From positions 806,001 through 870,000 of the forward strand of contig JAUIRK010000885.1 of NCBI GenBank assembly GCA_030549495.1: a DNA stretch of 64,000 bases, in the 5' to 3' direction. A program made the translations under genes and the position numbers. Position 1 is the stretch's first letter. Every line of letters starts with the position of its first letter. The notes below the pieces were generated by a model. That model worked only from the letters and a program-made list of their open reading frames with translations, searched no databases and was not told the origin of the DNA. Positions 1-11,340 of the stretch are shown here, piece by piece. The stretch comes from Nectonema munidae (taxonomy: Eukaryota > Nematomorpha > Nectonematoida > Nectonematidae).

Positions 1-375
1 AATTTAAAGTTTTGCATTTATTTCAAAACAAGAACAACAAACGAAATTAGATAACGGTTTGAGAAAAAAGAAAGAAAAAATAGAAAGATATCTTCTTTAT
101 ATTACTTTAATGAAAAACCTTCATCAAATAATTGACAGCTCGGTTGCATCTAGCTAGCTTTAAAGTCTAAAATGGTCTGCTTTATTTTTCAACGAAATTT
201 AATTAAAGACACTGTTGTCACACTCGCGCTCAAAGGTTAACTTTCAGTATAAAATTTAAAAAATCTTATACTTTTATGACCATTTTATTTAAAAAACAAT
301 AACGCACTTTTTCGTTGGACAATATTTTATCTAATTCTAGATGCTCGCCTTTAGTGTGAATTTTAATATTGTAAA
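1..375. other. AT-rich stretch, nothing recognised
   Basis: No open frame or repeat structure stands out. It should be intronic or downstream sequence of the minus-strand receptor gene, because exon 2878-2990 still has a splice donor pointing left. Confidence 0.4.
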
Positions 376-582
376 TTTAGGGTTCAATATTTTGGCAATT
401 TTTCTCGAATCGAGATTTCTCGATAGAAAAAATAATATATCGAAGTTTCTCGAGAATTCTCGAACTTTTTTGAAGTTTAAAAAATCTAAAACCCATCTAG
501 AAAAATACAACTTTCAATAATTTAAACTTATTAAAAATTATCAAAAATTTCAGCAATTATTTTGAAAGTTTAAAAAAATTTC

Positions 583-1268
583 TTAAAAAATTAAGCTATT
601 GATACTTTTGTCACTAAGCTTAGTGACAAAAATCCCAGCAGAAGAAAATATTCTTTCAGACTCCGTTGATGTTGGTGGAATACATTTTAAATTATTAAAT
701 AAGTTTTCGAGTTGAATTGACATTTTTCCTGTTGCTTCAAACGCTTCTACATCTTTAGAGTAACTAGTATTTCCATTATTAGTAAACATTTCATTTCTTG
801 GATACATTTTATTTTTAATTGTGCTTTCAAGCTTTTCATTCAAACTTTTGTACTTTTTTTCACTTCCCACTTAAATTTCTTCATTTATATTTATGCTTTC
901 GTTTTTGTTTTTTCCTTCTTTCTTTAACAAATTTTCTGAACTTGGTGTGGGTCTAAAAGTGTCAAACTTTTGATTGATCTTTGATAATAATTTTTGCCAG
1001 AATTCAGATATTCTAAAAGACTAATAAGTTCTACGTTTCTTCTGACACTTATTCTGGAAATAAAAGAATCTTTAACTTTTGAAGACAAAGCAGTACTAAG
1101 AGAATCTAGCTCCTCAAAGATGAACTCAAACGCAGCTTCAGCTGTCAAAAGATTTGAATCCCTACTACAGATTCTTTCAGAAGCAATTTTGATCGGCTTC
1201 AGAGTATTCATAAGATCACATAAAAACTTGGTTTCAGATTCGGAAACTGAAATGTTTTCTTTTGTCAA
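583..1268 (-). pseudogene. hAT transposase, C-terminal part, broken
   Basis: Two minus-strand open frames, 1268-924 then 870-583, read as one decayed transposase. The second carries the hAT dimerisation signature STESERIFSSAG followed by a KLSDKSINSL tail, the usual end of the catalytic/dimerisation domain. The first matches the preceding helical region in composition and position. Stops and a frame change lie between them (871-923), and the N-terminal BED finger and first catalytic Asp region are not found, so the copy cannot make transposase. It belongs to the element bounded at about 376 and 2819. Confidence 0.75.
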
Positions 1269-1387
1269 TTAAGCTTTTTGCAACACAATATTTTATTTCA
1301 AGAAATCGTTCTATCATTAAAACTATGCTGTTCCATCTTGTTTTCGAGTCTAAAACCAAATATTTTTCTCTATTGAATTTAAATATA

Positions 1388-1560
1388 AACTTACTTTTAA
1401 AATTGAAAGATAAACCTAGTCTTAAAATTGAAAGATAAACCTAGTCTTTAATAATTAATTTTTATCAAATTATGCACATACGAAACTAAAAGTAAGGGGA
1501 GTCAACGATATATTTAAAAAGAATAAATATTCTTTCATTTGAACATTTTTCGATTCTTTG
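1388..1560. repeat. Partial copy of the 6315-6514 fold-back MITE
   Basis: The segment from about 1440 to 1560 matches the right half of the palindromic MITE at 6315-6514 almost base for base, including AAAGTAAGGGGAGTCAACGA. The left arm is lost. A short piece of about 24 bp (TTAAAATTGAAAGATAAACC...) is duplicated in tandem at about 1397-1444. It is nested inside the hAT element. Confidence 0.7.
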
Positions 1561-2270
1561 ATTATTCGACAAATATAATATTTAAAATCGTGCAAATTGC
1601 AAAGTATAGGTAATAACTTTTGTAACATTGTATGAGGTAGCAAAATATGAACAGAAATTTGATATTTTTTGTTTTTTTAAAGAATATTTTTCGATTCTTT
1701 AAAAATATGAACAGAAAGTTTGATATTTTTTGATTTTTTAAAGAATATTTTTCGATTCTTTGATTACAGAATTTTATTTTGATTATTTGACAAATATAAT
1801 ATTTAAAATCGTGCAAATTGCAAAGTATAGGTTATAACTTTTGTAACATCGTATAAGGTAGCAAAATATGAACAGAATTTTTTTTTTTTGATTTTTTAAA
1901 GAATATTTTTCGATTCTTTGATTACAGAATTTTATTTTTATTATTTGATAAAATATATTATTTAATATCGTGAAAAAATTAATAACTTATCTAACATCCT
2001 CTCCCCGAATGAGGTATATCAAATCTTACATCTAGCAAAATATGAAACTGATAGGTTAGAGATGAATTATCGCGGTATACAGGTTGGAGATGAACCATCG
2101 TAGTATACAGGTATAATCTATACAGGTAATAACTTATGTAGCATCGCCTCTCCGAATGAGGTATATCAAATCTTACATCTAGCAGAATGTGAACAGAAAG
2201 TTGAACATTGTCTCCCTAGTCATTTGTACATGGAATAAAAACCATCGTAGTATACAGGTATATTCTTAAT
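1540..2270. repeat. Degenerate tandem repeat array inside the hAT
   Basis: Units containing AAAGAATATTTTTCGATTCT, AAATCGTGCAAATTGCAAAG and TAGCAAAATATGAACAGAA recur about three times between 1545 and 1970. A second set (GAGGTATATCAAATCTTACA, GTATACAGG) recurs between 1990 and 2265. Lengths vary, so this looks like repeated slippage or unequal exchange rather than one clean satellite. Confidence 0.7.
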
Positions 2271-2877
2271 TGTATAAACAAAACTGAACTAAACAATATT
2301 ATTTATTACATTCTTTTTTATATTACTTTGATGACTTTATCAAGCACTCAGTTTTTACAAACTAAATAGATAAGTCAACCAAAAAATTAAAAAAGTCCAA
2401 AGTTTGGTTTTAACTATATTGAGAATTTATCTTTGCTTATATAAGATATATTTTATCATGCCAAATTATTTAAATCATTAAGTGTTTTTTATATTCTACT
2501 AAAATATTTTAACTTAGTTTTCTTGTTCTGTATACATTTTTTTAGTTTTCCAGAAATGCAATAAAATAACGTAACTTTGTATGACACCTTAGCATTAAAA
2601 AATGTAACCGTAGGCTTTAAGTTTTAACCTTTAACTCTTATTTTTAAAATAAAAACATCAGACTTTTTCAAAATTATTAATTGTAAAAATATTTTATCTA
2701 AAACAAAACTAAATATTTATAATGCGAGAATTCTCGAGAAAAATATAAATCTCGTTGTCGAGATTTTTCATTTAGATCAAAAAATTTCTCGAGATCGAGA
2801 TCTCGAGAGTTGAACTCTAATTGTAATATATATTAATTAAATATATTTATAGTTAGTGTAACTTGGAAACATAATAC

Positions 2878-2990
2878 CTTGTTCTTAGACTTGATAAGCC
2901 GCTGCAAACCAGGAACGAAGTCACTTTCAACTACACTTCTGTCGATCAATAAAAGTTCTTGGCTACTGTATCCAACAGACAAATAAAGAT
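2878..2990 (-). CDS. Gfrl: GFR-alpha-like receptor, membrane-proximal exon
   Basis: This minus-strand exon runs from acceptor CTTCAG (at 2991) to donor GTATTA (2877 and down). It is 113 bp and starts by completing a codon begun in exon 3056-3169. It reads as a hydrophilic stretch beginning DLYLSVGYSSQELLLIDRS and ending LQRLIKSKNK, with no cysteine, which fits the linker between the GFR domains and the membrane anchor. It ends on a codon boundary; the next exon is outside the window. If the donor were skipped, the frame would stop 15 codons later at about 2833, giving a short soluble tail. Exon borders are inferred from GT/AG and phase; family membership comes from the joined exons. Confidence 0.65.
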
Positions 2991-3055
2991 CTGAAGGTAT
3001 TGAAATTAGGAGTAACACAAAATATGCATGCATACATAAATATTTAGCTGTTAAC

Positions 3056-3169
3056 CTGTGTGTTTATTTGAAAAACTGAAGGTTAAAGGATCAGGCTTCA
3101 TGCAAATCGTTTGTCCCATGAAACATCTACAGTATCCTCTAAACGCAACGTAAAGATTTGCTCTGTGGC
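3056..3169 (-). CDS. Gfrl: GFR-alpha-like receptor, exon with CRC...C motif
   Basis: Acceptor TTGCAG (3170-3175) and donor GTTAAC (3055 and down) bound a 114-bp exon, phase 1 at both ends. It encodes HRANLYVAFRGYCRCFMGQ and then TICMKPDP, three cysteines close together after a strongly coding-like stretch. It follows the second GFR domain in the assembled transcript. The intron to the next exon (2991-3055) is only 65 bp, whereas the upstream intron is about 9.5 kb. Codon phases match exon 19446-19666 (or cassette 12643-12777) on one side and exon 2878-2990 on the other. Confidence 0.7.
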
Positions 3170-3902
3170 CTGCAAGTAAAAATTAATCTATATTAATGTA
3201 GGAATTTTTCAAATATAAAACTGCGAGTTTTTATATTCATAATAATAAGTTTTCGATATTTTATTAAACTTTTGCACGTTTTTGATCAGCGCTTCAGGGG
3301 GTTAAATTTTCAATTTACATAATAAAGATGATAAATATGTCAAGAGAATAAAAATTATTTACACTCTCTTCACCTACAGTCAAATTCCGCTGATATAATT
3401 TGACACTTGAGTTAAGTTGGTCCCTTTTCTAGCATACAGTGCATTAGGAGAATTTAAAACGTTTCGCTTTCTGAAAAAAATAAGAAGTCACAACTTGCTC
3501 ATGTGTTACAAGATGATAAATGCATGTTGTGTGATAAAATGAAAAATGATGCTTTTCTCCGTAGTGAAATAATCAACAGAACTTACGCATGCATCTAATG
3601 TGGCCCTCTTTCAAAGATTTGAAAATGCTCAATCTTTTTGATTTTGTGCTTTGAGAATGTTGAAAAATCTGCCAATGATGGGCAAGTAGTATAGATATAC
3701 TCTTTAGTCTTTATATAGTCCTCATAACTGGAATTAAAAGGTCACTTTGTAGAGCTCTGTTCTCATTCACCAATTTGATTTTTTTAAGGAATTCCTAATC
3801 AGGTCTTATGTTATCCAAATCTTTAACACTATGAAGGGATTTTTTCGCTTAAAATTATATTTTGTATAAATTGGGTGCAAACACAATTTTTGGATAAATA
3901 CG

Positions 3903-4958
3903 TTGTTGTTGCATTCGATTAAGTCGTTGTTTCGTTGGATTAGGACACTACCTGTAAATCGTCTTCTTCATTCTGTCTTACTCCTTAATCATCTACTTCA
4001 TTCTGCTTGGTGTATTTTTTTATGATTTGAATAAATCATAAAATTTGAACTTTTGTTTTTTACACCTCATTCTTAAGCTGTCATTTTAACACTTCTTTTT
4101 TTCATTTAAATAACAAGATATTTTGCAGGATTCATTATTGTACGCGTAATGGCCATTCCTTGAAGGTTTGTCTTGGTATGTTGAAAGATTGTTGACTTAG
4201 AATATTGGTTCCCAAACTAGCAAAATTTAAGGGGCCATAATCTGAGGATATGCATAAATAAAACGAGAGGAGTTTAGCGGGTAGATAGCCAGTGGAGGGA
4301 AGGCTTCTTATCCCTCCTGTGAATACTGTGGATACGCTACAGTCTTCCAACTAGAGCACTTAATTGTTACAATGTCAAATTTGTAAGATTCAAAGATTAA
4401 ATCACATAGCGTAGGATTAATAAACTTTTTCCATCCAATGGATTTTCTATATTTCCTTCATTTTTTTGCTTATTCTTGAAACACCTTTTAGCAAAATGCC
4501 CTTTTTAATTAATCTTATGATTATAATTGTTAGATACTAGTAGACAGTCACGGTATTCACCGGCCATGATTGTTGTGGGGCCATAGACAAGGATCATGTA
4601 TGAAAAGTGGGTAACGATCAGAAAAAGTTTGAGAACCGTACATCACTGCAGGTCTAGCTAATTTTGTGAACATTTTGCTCTATATTTCAATTCCAATTCT
4701 TTTGTCGCAGATAACCCCTGACACTTTCTTCCAGTTTACTCACTGTGTTTTTTAATTTCATCTTCCAGTTCTTTGTCATATTATACCGTTGATTCGTTAT
4801 GATTGGTTAATCCGATCCCTAAGGTTATAGCAATAATCAGGTCGGATTAAGAAATGTCGGATCATAAATATTACTTAATGATTACGTTATTCATTAAAAA
4901 AAAGTGTTGAATAGTAAATTGTGGGATTATTAAGTGTCGGATTAGAATATCATCACTG
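3903..4958. repeat. Two pogo/Tigger-type terminal fragments
   Basis: At 3903-3954 and at about 4798-4958 there are runs built on TCGGATTA/TTCGATTAAG. They end in CCTG and CACTG respectively, which read as right-hand ends of pogo-type elements (CAG... on the other strand). Both point the same way, so they are two ends of separate or rearranged copies, not a left/right pair. The 3955-4797 interval shows nothing else I can name. Confidence 0.45.
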
Positions 4959-5350
4959 TATCAATATTTATTAACTTGGTTCAGCCCCTTTCCTTGAAAT
5001 CTCACTTTCCGATTCTCCAGATTAGTCAAGTTCATGTACACTAGGGTTATGACTTTTCAGCTTTTTTTGAAAAAAACAAAATCCTGATGTGTTTTTGAAT
5101 GACTTTTTTTATTACTAAATCGATTTTTACCAAGCATTTTATATAAATTTAAAAAAACATCACGCGCCTAGCATATTTTGTAAAATTTCCTTAAAAACTT
5201 AAAAAAAAATTTAAGAAATTGTAAGTTATTTTTATAAAAGAAAAATTATATATCATATATAGGTGATATAAAACAACTTTTTGTAGCTTTTTTGTTCAGA
5301 AATTTTTTTTAAATTTTTACTTTAAAAAATATTTTTATTCAAGTATAATA

Positions 5351-5536
5351 ATGAGTTTTAAAAATAAAATATTCTCAAAAAAAGCAAATTTAGCTTCTCC
5401 TGCATGGACAAATAATTTGAAAAGAAAAACAAAACGACGTTTGAACATTCCCGAAATCAAAGAAGAACTTGATTTGATGTGTAAGCTTCCTCTAAATAAG
5501 AATATTATAAGAAGATTTTTAGGACTTTTTGATTAA
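5351..5536 (+). other. Unrecognised 61-codon open frame
   Basis: An ATG-initiated lysine/arginine-rich frame (LKRKTKRRLNIPEIKEELDL in the middle) lies in very AT-rich intronic DNA on the strand opposite the host gene. It has no known motif, no neighbour it clearly belongs to, and a length that can arise by chance. It may be a transposase N-terminal scrap. The surrounding 4960-6314 holds no other recognisable feature. Confidence 0.15.
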
Positions 5537-6314
5537 ATAAAAAGTAAATCTAATCGAGTAAAGAAAATTTCAAAAGAATTATCAAATTTTCAACCCTCTA
5601 TTTTCCATCACTTTTCTCAATTTTTCAGGCTTCCCTTTCACTACCATTTCTTTGTTTCCACATAAAAAGATGTCATCTTGATATTATGAAGGGAATCACA
5701 CAGAAATTAACATTATTTCAATAGTTCTACCAGGGTAAATGAAGACTGCTTATTTATGTTAATCAAGGTCATGTCACTATCTCATTCATAAAGTTATGCA
5801 AAGAAATCGGATGACTTGATTCATAGCATATTTCATATTTTGATGTACAAATGCAAAGGCTTAGATTTCTCTCAAACTCTGATGTCCCAGTCTTCATGCA
5901 ACTACACTTCACCTGGCAATAAAAATAAACAAAGCCTTAATAAAAAAACGTAAAACCAAAATCATACTGTAAATGGCAAATTTTCGAATGCACGGGCTTT
6001 CAGGAACACAGGGAAGTTTTGAACATTTCATTTCTAAACTTATTGTACATAGGCATAGGTTTGAGCAGTCTTTTGCTTGATCATAAATCTAATTTAACCA
6101 ATTGAAGAGATTAAAAGAATTCAAAAGAATATTTTTTAGATTTAAAATGAGAACAAAAAATAATTTTATATTTCTCATTTTCTTAATTTTAGGTAGGTCA
6201 CAAATTTGACTTGAATCTGTGATGAAGCTATATTGGTAAAAACAAGCAGTTTTAGTAATAAAGTAAGAAAGATAACTGTCATAAAATATAACTTAATTTG
6301 AATATTGGAATTTA

Positions 6315-6514
6315 AATCGAAAAATGTTCAAATCAAAAAATATTTATTCTTTTTAAATATATCGTTGGCTTCCCTTACTTTTAAAATAGAAAGATAAACC
6401 CAGTCTTTAAAAATTAATTTTTATCAAATTATGCACATACGAAACTAAAAGTAAGGGGAGCCAACGATATATTTAAAAAGAATAAATATTTTTTGATTTG
6501 AACATTTTTCGATT
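6315..6514. mobile_element. Fold-back MITE, about 68-bp inverted arms
   Basis: Left arm 6315-6382 and right arm 6448-6514 are inverted copies with essentially one mismatch; each contains TCGTTGGCTYCCCTTACTTT or its complement. A central 65-bp loop separates them. A truncated relative lies at about 1388-1560. No coding capacity and no obvious target duplication were seen. Confidence 0.75.
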
Positions 6515-6522
6515 CTTTGATT

Positions 6523-7200
6523 ATAATTTAAAATTTATTAGAAAAACATTATACTGACCTATACTACTGACCCATAAATAATAAAAAATAAATATTAATT
6601 TTCGAGTTTTCTTTTACTATGACATTTTAAAATGTAAAAAACCATATTCTAATTCGGTGAATATAAAATATTGAAAAAATAATATATAAACTCATCACGT
6701 TAATTATTGGTATTTTTTGAAACAAGATAAAAGTTGCTGACCTCACATAAAAGCAGATTTTGGAAAAATAAAAATATATTTATTTGTAAAATCTAGCCTA
6801 TTTTACCCACAAAGAGTATAGCTTCAAAACATGTACATTCGATCGACATTTTTCACTTCAAAAATAATTTTAAATTTATTAGAAAAACATTATACTGACC
6901 TATACTAATGACCCATAAAAAGTAAAAAATATATATTTATTTTCGACAGTTTTCTTTAACTATGACATTTTAAAATTTAAAAAACGATATTCTACCTTTA
7001 TGAATATAAAATATTGAAAAAATAGTATATAAACCCATCACGTTAATTATTATAGGTATTTTTTGAAACTAGATAAAAGTTGACTGACCTCACATAAAAG
7101 CAGATTTTGGAAAAATAAAAATATATTTATTTGTATAACCTAGCCTATGTTAATCACAGAAAGTATACCTTTCCAATGATACCATTTTCATTCAAAATTT
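6523..7200. repeat. Two-copy direct repeat, unit about 341 bp
   Basis: Text starting TTATTAGAAAAACATTATAC at about 6536 recurs at about 6877. The copies then stay alignable through shared pieces such as CATCACGTTAATTATT and CACATAAAAGCAGATTTTGG until roughly 7160-7200. It abuts the right arm of the MITE at 6315-6514. The copies differ by scattered substitutions, so the duplication is not recent. Confidence 0.75.
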
Positions 7201-7928
7201 TTCTTTAAATCTTGACATTATGGTCCACTCAAAAGGTGGTCCGTAATTTTTTCAAAAATTTAGACAAAATTTTTCGAAGTAAAGTCCATTTATTAAAATT
7301 TTTTAAAACTTTTGCAAAAATAAATTATTCTAAAGTATGTAACAAACGATAAGCTTTCTAATGATATATATATCATGAAAAAGAATTATTGAAAAACAGT
7401 TTTAAAAAACTCTTTTACAGCAAAGAACACATTTTGATTCAAAAATTTTAATTATCCAACTTTTTGAAAATCGTACAAAATATTTTTATAAAAATTGACT
7501 TAAAATTTACAAATTGTATTTAAGTATGAAATGATAAATATTAAAGTTAGTGTATATGAATGTGATTTTTCTTACTCGGACTTTTCCTCCAGGAAATATT
7601 GACTTTTTTTTCTGATTATTATGAATTCTTGCTACACATTTTTCTAAAACAAAATTACACTAGGAAAATAATATCATTTGTACATTCCGCTTTAATACTT
7701 AATTAGTTACTTAGATCTTATATAGTTAACAAGATAGATAGATGTTCGATAGCGGCGTAGGTAATTTTATAAATTCAGTCTTTGCAGAAAAATTTATGCG
7801 CTTGTGAGAATTGGGGAATAAAAAAAGAATTATCCACAAGAAGCTCACATTTTGAAGTGCACCAAGTAATATAAAAAAAGGATAAAATACTATTACAATG
7901 ATTGATTTAAATAATTATTTTAAGTATA
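7200..7928. other. AT-rich intronic sequence, nothing recognised
   Basis: No open frame, repeat pair or terminal motif was identified in this stretch before the Tigger element. Confidence 0.35.
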
Positions 7929-7930
7929 TA

Positions 7931-10471
7931 CAGGTAGTCGTCGACTTACGACATATCCGACTTACGACAGATCGACTTTACGACGCCAACAAAACTAGAA
8001 TATTTCTCAAAAATAAATTTTAATAATGGCAGTTTTTTTCTTTTTTGCATAACTTCTCTTTTTTTTGTTTTTGATTTTTACATTGCTGTAAGTGAAATTT
8101 TGATTCTTTTAATTTTTTATATACATGTTTTGTTATGGTACTAATTTCTTTTATTTTTGATTTTTTAAACAAACTGCTAAGAAAACTATTTATTTAATAT
8201 TAATTAATTACTGCGTCACTTTAAAAATTTTAAGTTTTTGACCGATTATTACTTAAAATGTTTTTTTGTACAATAAGTCTCTTTTTCTTTAAATATTTTT
8301 GATTTAGTTTTTAAAATAAAAAAAATATTTATTCATTTTAGTTTGACTATATTTTTATGAAATTTTTAAATTAAGATTGTTAGTAACTAAAAGCTCCAGA
8401 TGTCTTAAAAAAAACCCATTCCCTACTAATGAACAACGTGCTAAAAAAGCAAGAAAGGCAATTGATATTGATATGAAAATGAAAGTGATCAATCAATATG
8501 AAAATGGCAAGAAAGTTGGAGAACTTGCACAAGAACTTTTGTTATCACATTCTAGTGTGTCGACTATTTTAAAAAACAAAGAAAGAATTCGTGAAGCTGT
8601 TAAGGGTTCAGCGCCCATGAGATCAACGGTAATAACAAAACAACGAACTGGGCCTATTCACGAAATGGAAAAGCTACTTAATGTTTGGATTGAATGCCAA
8701 ATACAAAAAAGAATTCCATTGAGCCTGCATACTTTGCAGTCAAAGGCGTTGAGTATTTTTGCAACCTTAAAAAAGCGAGCTGGAAAAGATTACAGGCAAG
8801 AATTTTCTGCAAGCACTGGCTGGTTTAAAAGATTTAAAAATAGATTTCAGCTACATAATGTTAGAATCACGGGGGAAGCTGCTAGTTCTGATGAAGAAGG
8901 AGCAAAAAAGTTTATTGAAAGTTTAGATTCAATCATTTCAGAAGAAGGCTACATACCAGAACAAATTTTTAACGTCGATGAGACTGCTTTGATTTGGAAA
9001 CGTATGCCAGAACGTTCTTATATTCACCCAGAAGCGAAAAGTATGCCTGGATTTAAAGCCTTTAAAGATAGGCTGACATTGTTGCTCGGTGGAAATATTG
9101 CTGGTTTCAAGTTGACGCCGTTTCTAATTTACCATTCTGAAAATCCAAGATGTTTTAAAAATGTGAATAAACACACGTTGCCAGTTTATTACCGATCAAA
9201 TAGAAAAGCTTGGATGACGCAATAACTTTTCGAAGATTGGTTTATCAATTGTTTTATTACTCAAGTTCGTGAATACTGTTTTAAAAATAATAATCATCCT
9301 TTCAAAATTTTATTGGTATTAGATAACGCACCCGGACACTCATCTTATTTAGCTGATCTGAATCCTAACGTGAAATTTGTATTTTTACCGCCTAACACAA
9401 CGGCTCTCATTAAGCCTATGGACCAAGGTGCCATTTTGTTTTTAAAGCTAACTATCTCAAAACGACTTTTGCCCAAGCTATAGTTGCCACAAATATGGAT
9501 GAAGAGCTATCGTTGAAAGATTTTTGGAAAAACTATAATCTTCTTCAATGCATAAAAAACATCGCTACAGCATGGCAAGCGTTAACTACAAAATGCATGA
9601 AAGGCATTTGGAAAAAATGCGTTAAACGATTTGTTAATGCTGGCCACGACAGTGAAAGTGATTTAGAAATAATCAAAGAAAAAATAGTTTCACTGGCAAA
9701 AGAACTTTCTTTGGAATGTGAAATTGAAGAAGTCGAAGAAATAATTGAAAAAGATAATGAGGAACTGACAAATGAAGAATTGATTGTTCTTGAAGAAGAA
9801 AAAGTAACAGAAGAAATGAGGGCAACAGAAAAAAGCGTGGCAGAAACAGCAGAAGTAGAAAAGGATGTGCAGAGGATTTTCAGCACCAAAGGACTAGCAG
9901 AAGGCTTATTGCGAGCCAACAAAGTTCTTGCACATTTTGAAAAAATGGATTCTAATGTTGAACGTTTTGCAAAAATTGAAAGATTGGTTTTAGATGCTTT
10001 TCGTCCATATAAGGAAATTTATGAGGAGAGACGCAAAAATACCCTTCAAACAAAAATGACTACGTTTCTGAAAAAAGAATCTCCTTCATTTAGCGCTGCG
10101 CTCAGTGAAGATCTTGAAGGTTCGCATCTATTCACAAGCGAAAAAATAATTTTTATTTGTGATGTGTCCAAATAAAACTGTTTTTAAATTTTTGACTTAT
10201 ATTTTTTACATTTTTTTGTAAACATAAACAGCATATATATATTATAAACATATATAAAGGTAACACATAATACCTTAAAGGTAGCACATAATACCTTCAT
10301 GTACTATAGTGAGTGTAAATATCAAGAATTAAAAGAATTTCGAGGCATAAATATTAAATATAATTACAAAATGTAACTTTAACCCTGACATGTACCTACT
10401 CGACTTACGTCCAGTTCGCTTTACGACAGGTTATTCAGAACGGAACCCCGTCGTAAGTCGACGATTACCTG
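7931..10471 (+). mobile_element. Tigger/pogo transposon, near full length
   Basis: The termini are inverted: CAGGTAGTCGTCGACTTACG at 7931-7950 and, on the other strand from 10471, CAGGTAATCGTCGACTTACG, differing at one position. The element is flanked by TA on both sides (7929-7930 and 10472-10473), the target duplication used by pogo/Tc1-type elements. Subterminal copies of the TTACGAC motif occur near both ends. The interior is a single transposase frame with two lesions. It lies in the long intron between exons 12643-12777 and 3056-3169, in the opposite orientation to the host gene. Confidence 0.92.
8377..10175 (+). pseudogene. Tigger transposase (TIGD1-like), two lesions
   Basis: The frame opens with a CENP-B-type helix-turn-helix (residues about 20-75, with VGELAQELLLSHSSVSTIL), then a second CENP-B DNA-binding region (about 93-160, containing TGWFKRFKNRF), then the DDE nuclease. 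The first catalytic Asp is in FNVDETALIW (residue 201), the second in LLVLDNAPGHS (nt about 9313-9345) and the third in KPMDQGAI (about 9413-9436). A TAA at 9223-9225 interrupts the frame after AWMTQ, and a one-base shift around 9435-9442 moves the tail to the frame that runs from 9495 to the TAA before 10176. No ATG starts the long frame, so the true start is uncertain or lost. The acidic C-terminal tail is intact. Confidence 0.88.
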
Positions 10472-10739
10472 TATACTTTTTAATCTTAATCTTGCAATGA
10501 ACGGATCGAGGTATAATCAGAATCATTATTATTAAATTTTAATATAGTTTTATTATATGATTTTTTGATTTTCTAGTTTTAAAGTAAGCTAAATTAATGA
10601 AAAGTATGAAAACTTAGTAAGATAAAATAACTAGATAAAAAGCCATAATTACGAAAAAAAACTGAATAATAATAATTAAAAACAAAACAAAAAATTTACT
10701 TAAAATACTTACATTGTAAAAAAAACAGTAAAAATAAGA

Positions 10740-11340
10740 AGACGCGCTTAAAGTGAAAAAGAGCGCACTTTCCATTGAAAGTAATCGTTCCTCTGTGTCT
10801 CCTTTGTGAACATTGGTCTTAAATGGGTTGCGCCTTTTTCACTTTAAGTCTCCCCTTTTTCACTTTAATAACACATTTACGACTAAGCAAAGCAGAGGAG
10901 TGTAGTAATTCCTATTTAATTCCATTGAAAGAGTTCGTTTGCGTTCGCTTTGGACACATTGGTCTTAAATGGATTAAGGTCGCCTTTTTCATTTTAACTA
11001 GGAATTACTAAATTCGTCTACTTTGCTTGCTCGTGAATGGGTTAAAGTGAAAAGGAGCGGAATTAAAATGAAAAACGATACGCTTAAATAAAAATGGTAT
11101 ATTAAATGGAATATTGGTTGTGTTGTTGAGGTATTTATTTATAAGGGAAAACGGCTTACAAGAATTCCCAAAGAAATTAACAAGGTAGTTAGTGAGTAAT
11201 ATATACAATGGATTAAAGGCAAAAAACGATGAAAAAGATGTAAAATATGCAAAGTACATGCAAAAAGAAAACATGTCTACAATTAGAGGAGATGAGGTTA
11301 TGGGGTTTAACGAGTGTTTCCAGATCAATACATTTCTGAA
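10740..11340. repeat. Degenerate repeats with TTTTTCACTTTAA motif
   Basis: The motif CTTTTTCACTTTAA, or its complement TTAAAGTGAAAA, occurs at about 10748, 10837, 10858 and 11041. It is interleaved with pieces such as TTGGTCTTAAATGGRTT (about 10814 and 10971) and ACTAAGCAAAGCAG (about 10880). These pieces also surround and make up the TTAA-flanked MITEs at 11978-12107 and 46217-46346, so this looks like a rearranged cluster of the same family. Short open frames here are by-products. Confidence 0.5.

Larger units (their letters stand above)
376..2819 (-). mobile_element. hAT transposon with CTCGAG-rich ends
   Basis: The left end reads TAGGGTTCAA (378-387) and the right end, on the other strand, TAGAGTTCAA (2810-2819). 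An 8-bp flank is nearly duplicated: ATTGTAAA at 368-375 and ATTGTAAT at 2820-2827. Both ends carry clustered subterminal TCTCGAG/CGAGA motifs, at about 403-460 and 2725-2806, which are candidate transposase-binding repeats. Inside lies a broken minus-strand hAT transposase, a repeat array and a MITE fragment. The element sits in the intron just downstream of exon 2878-2990. Terminal repeats, 8-bp duplication and transposase agree on hAT; the exact outer base is uncertain by one or two positions. Confidence 0.8.

Noticed and set aside
1540-2270. CRISPR-like array
   Set aside because: Repeats are long, uneven and degenerate, and the DNA is eukaryotic; no spacer structure exists.
9545-9922. Serine-rich minus-strand open frame
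   Set aside because: Antisense shadow of the acidic Tigger transposase tail.
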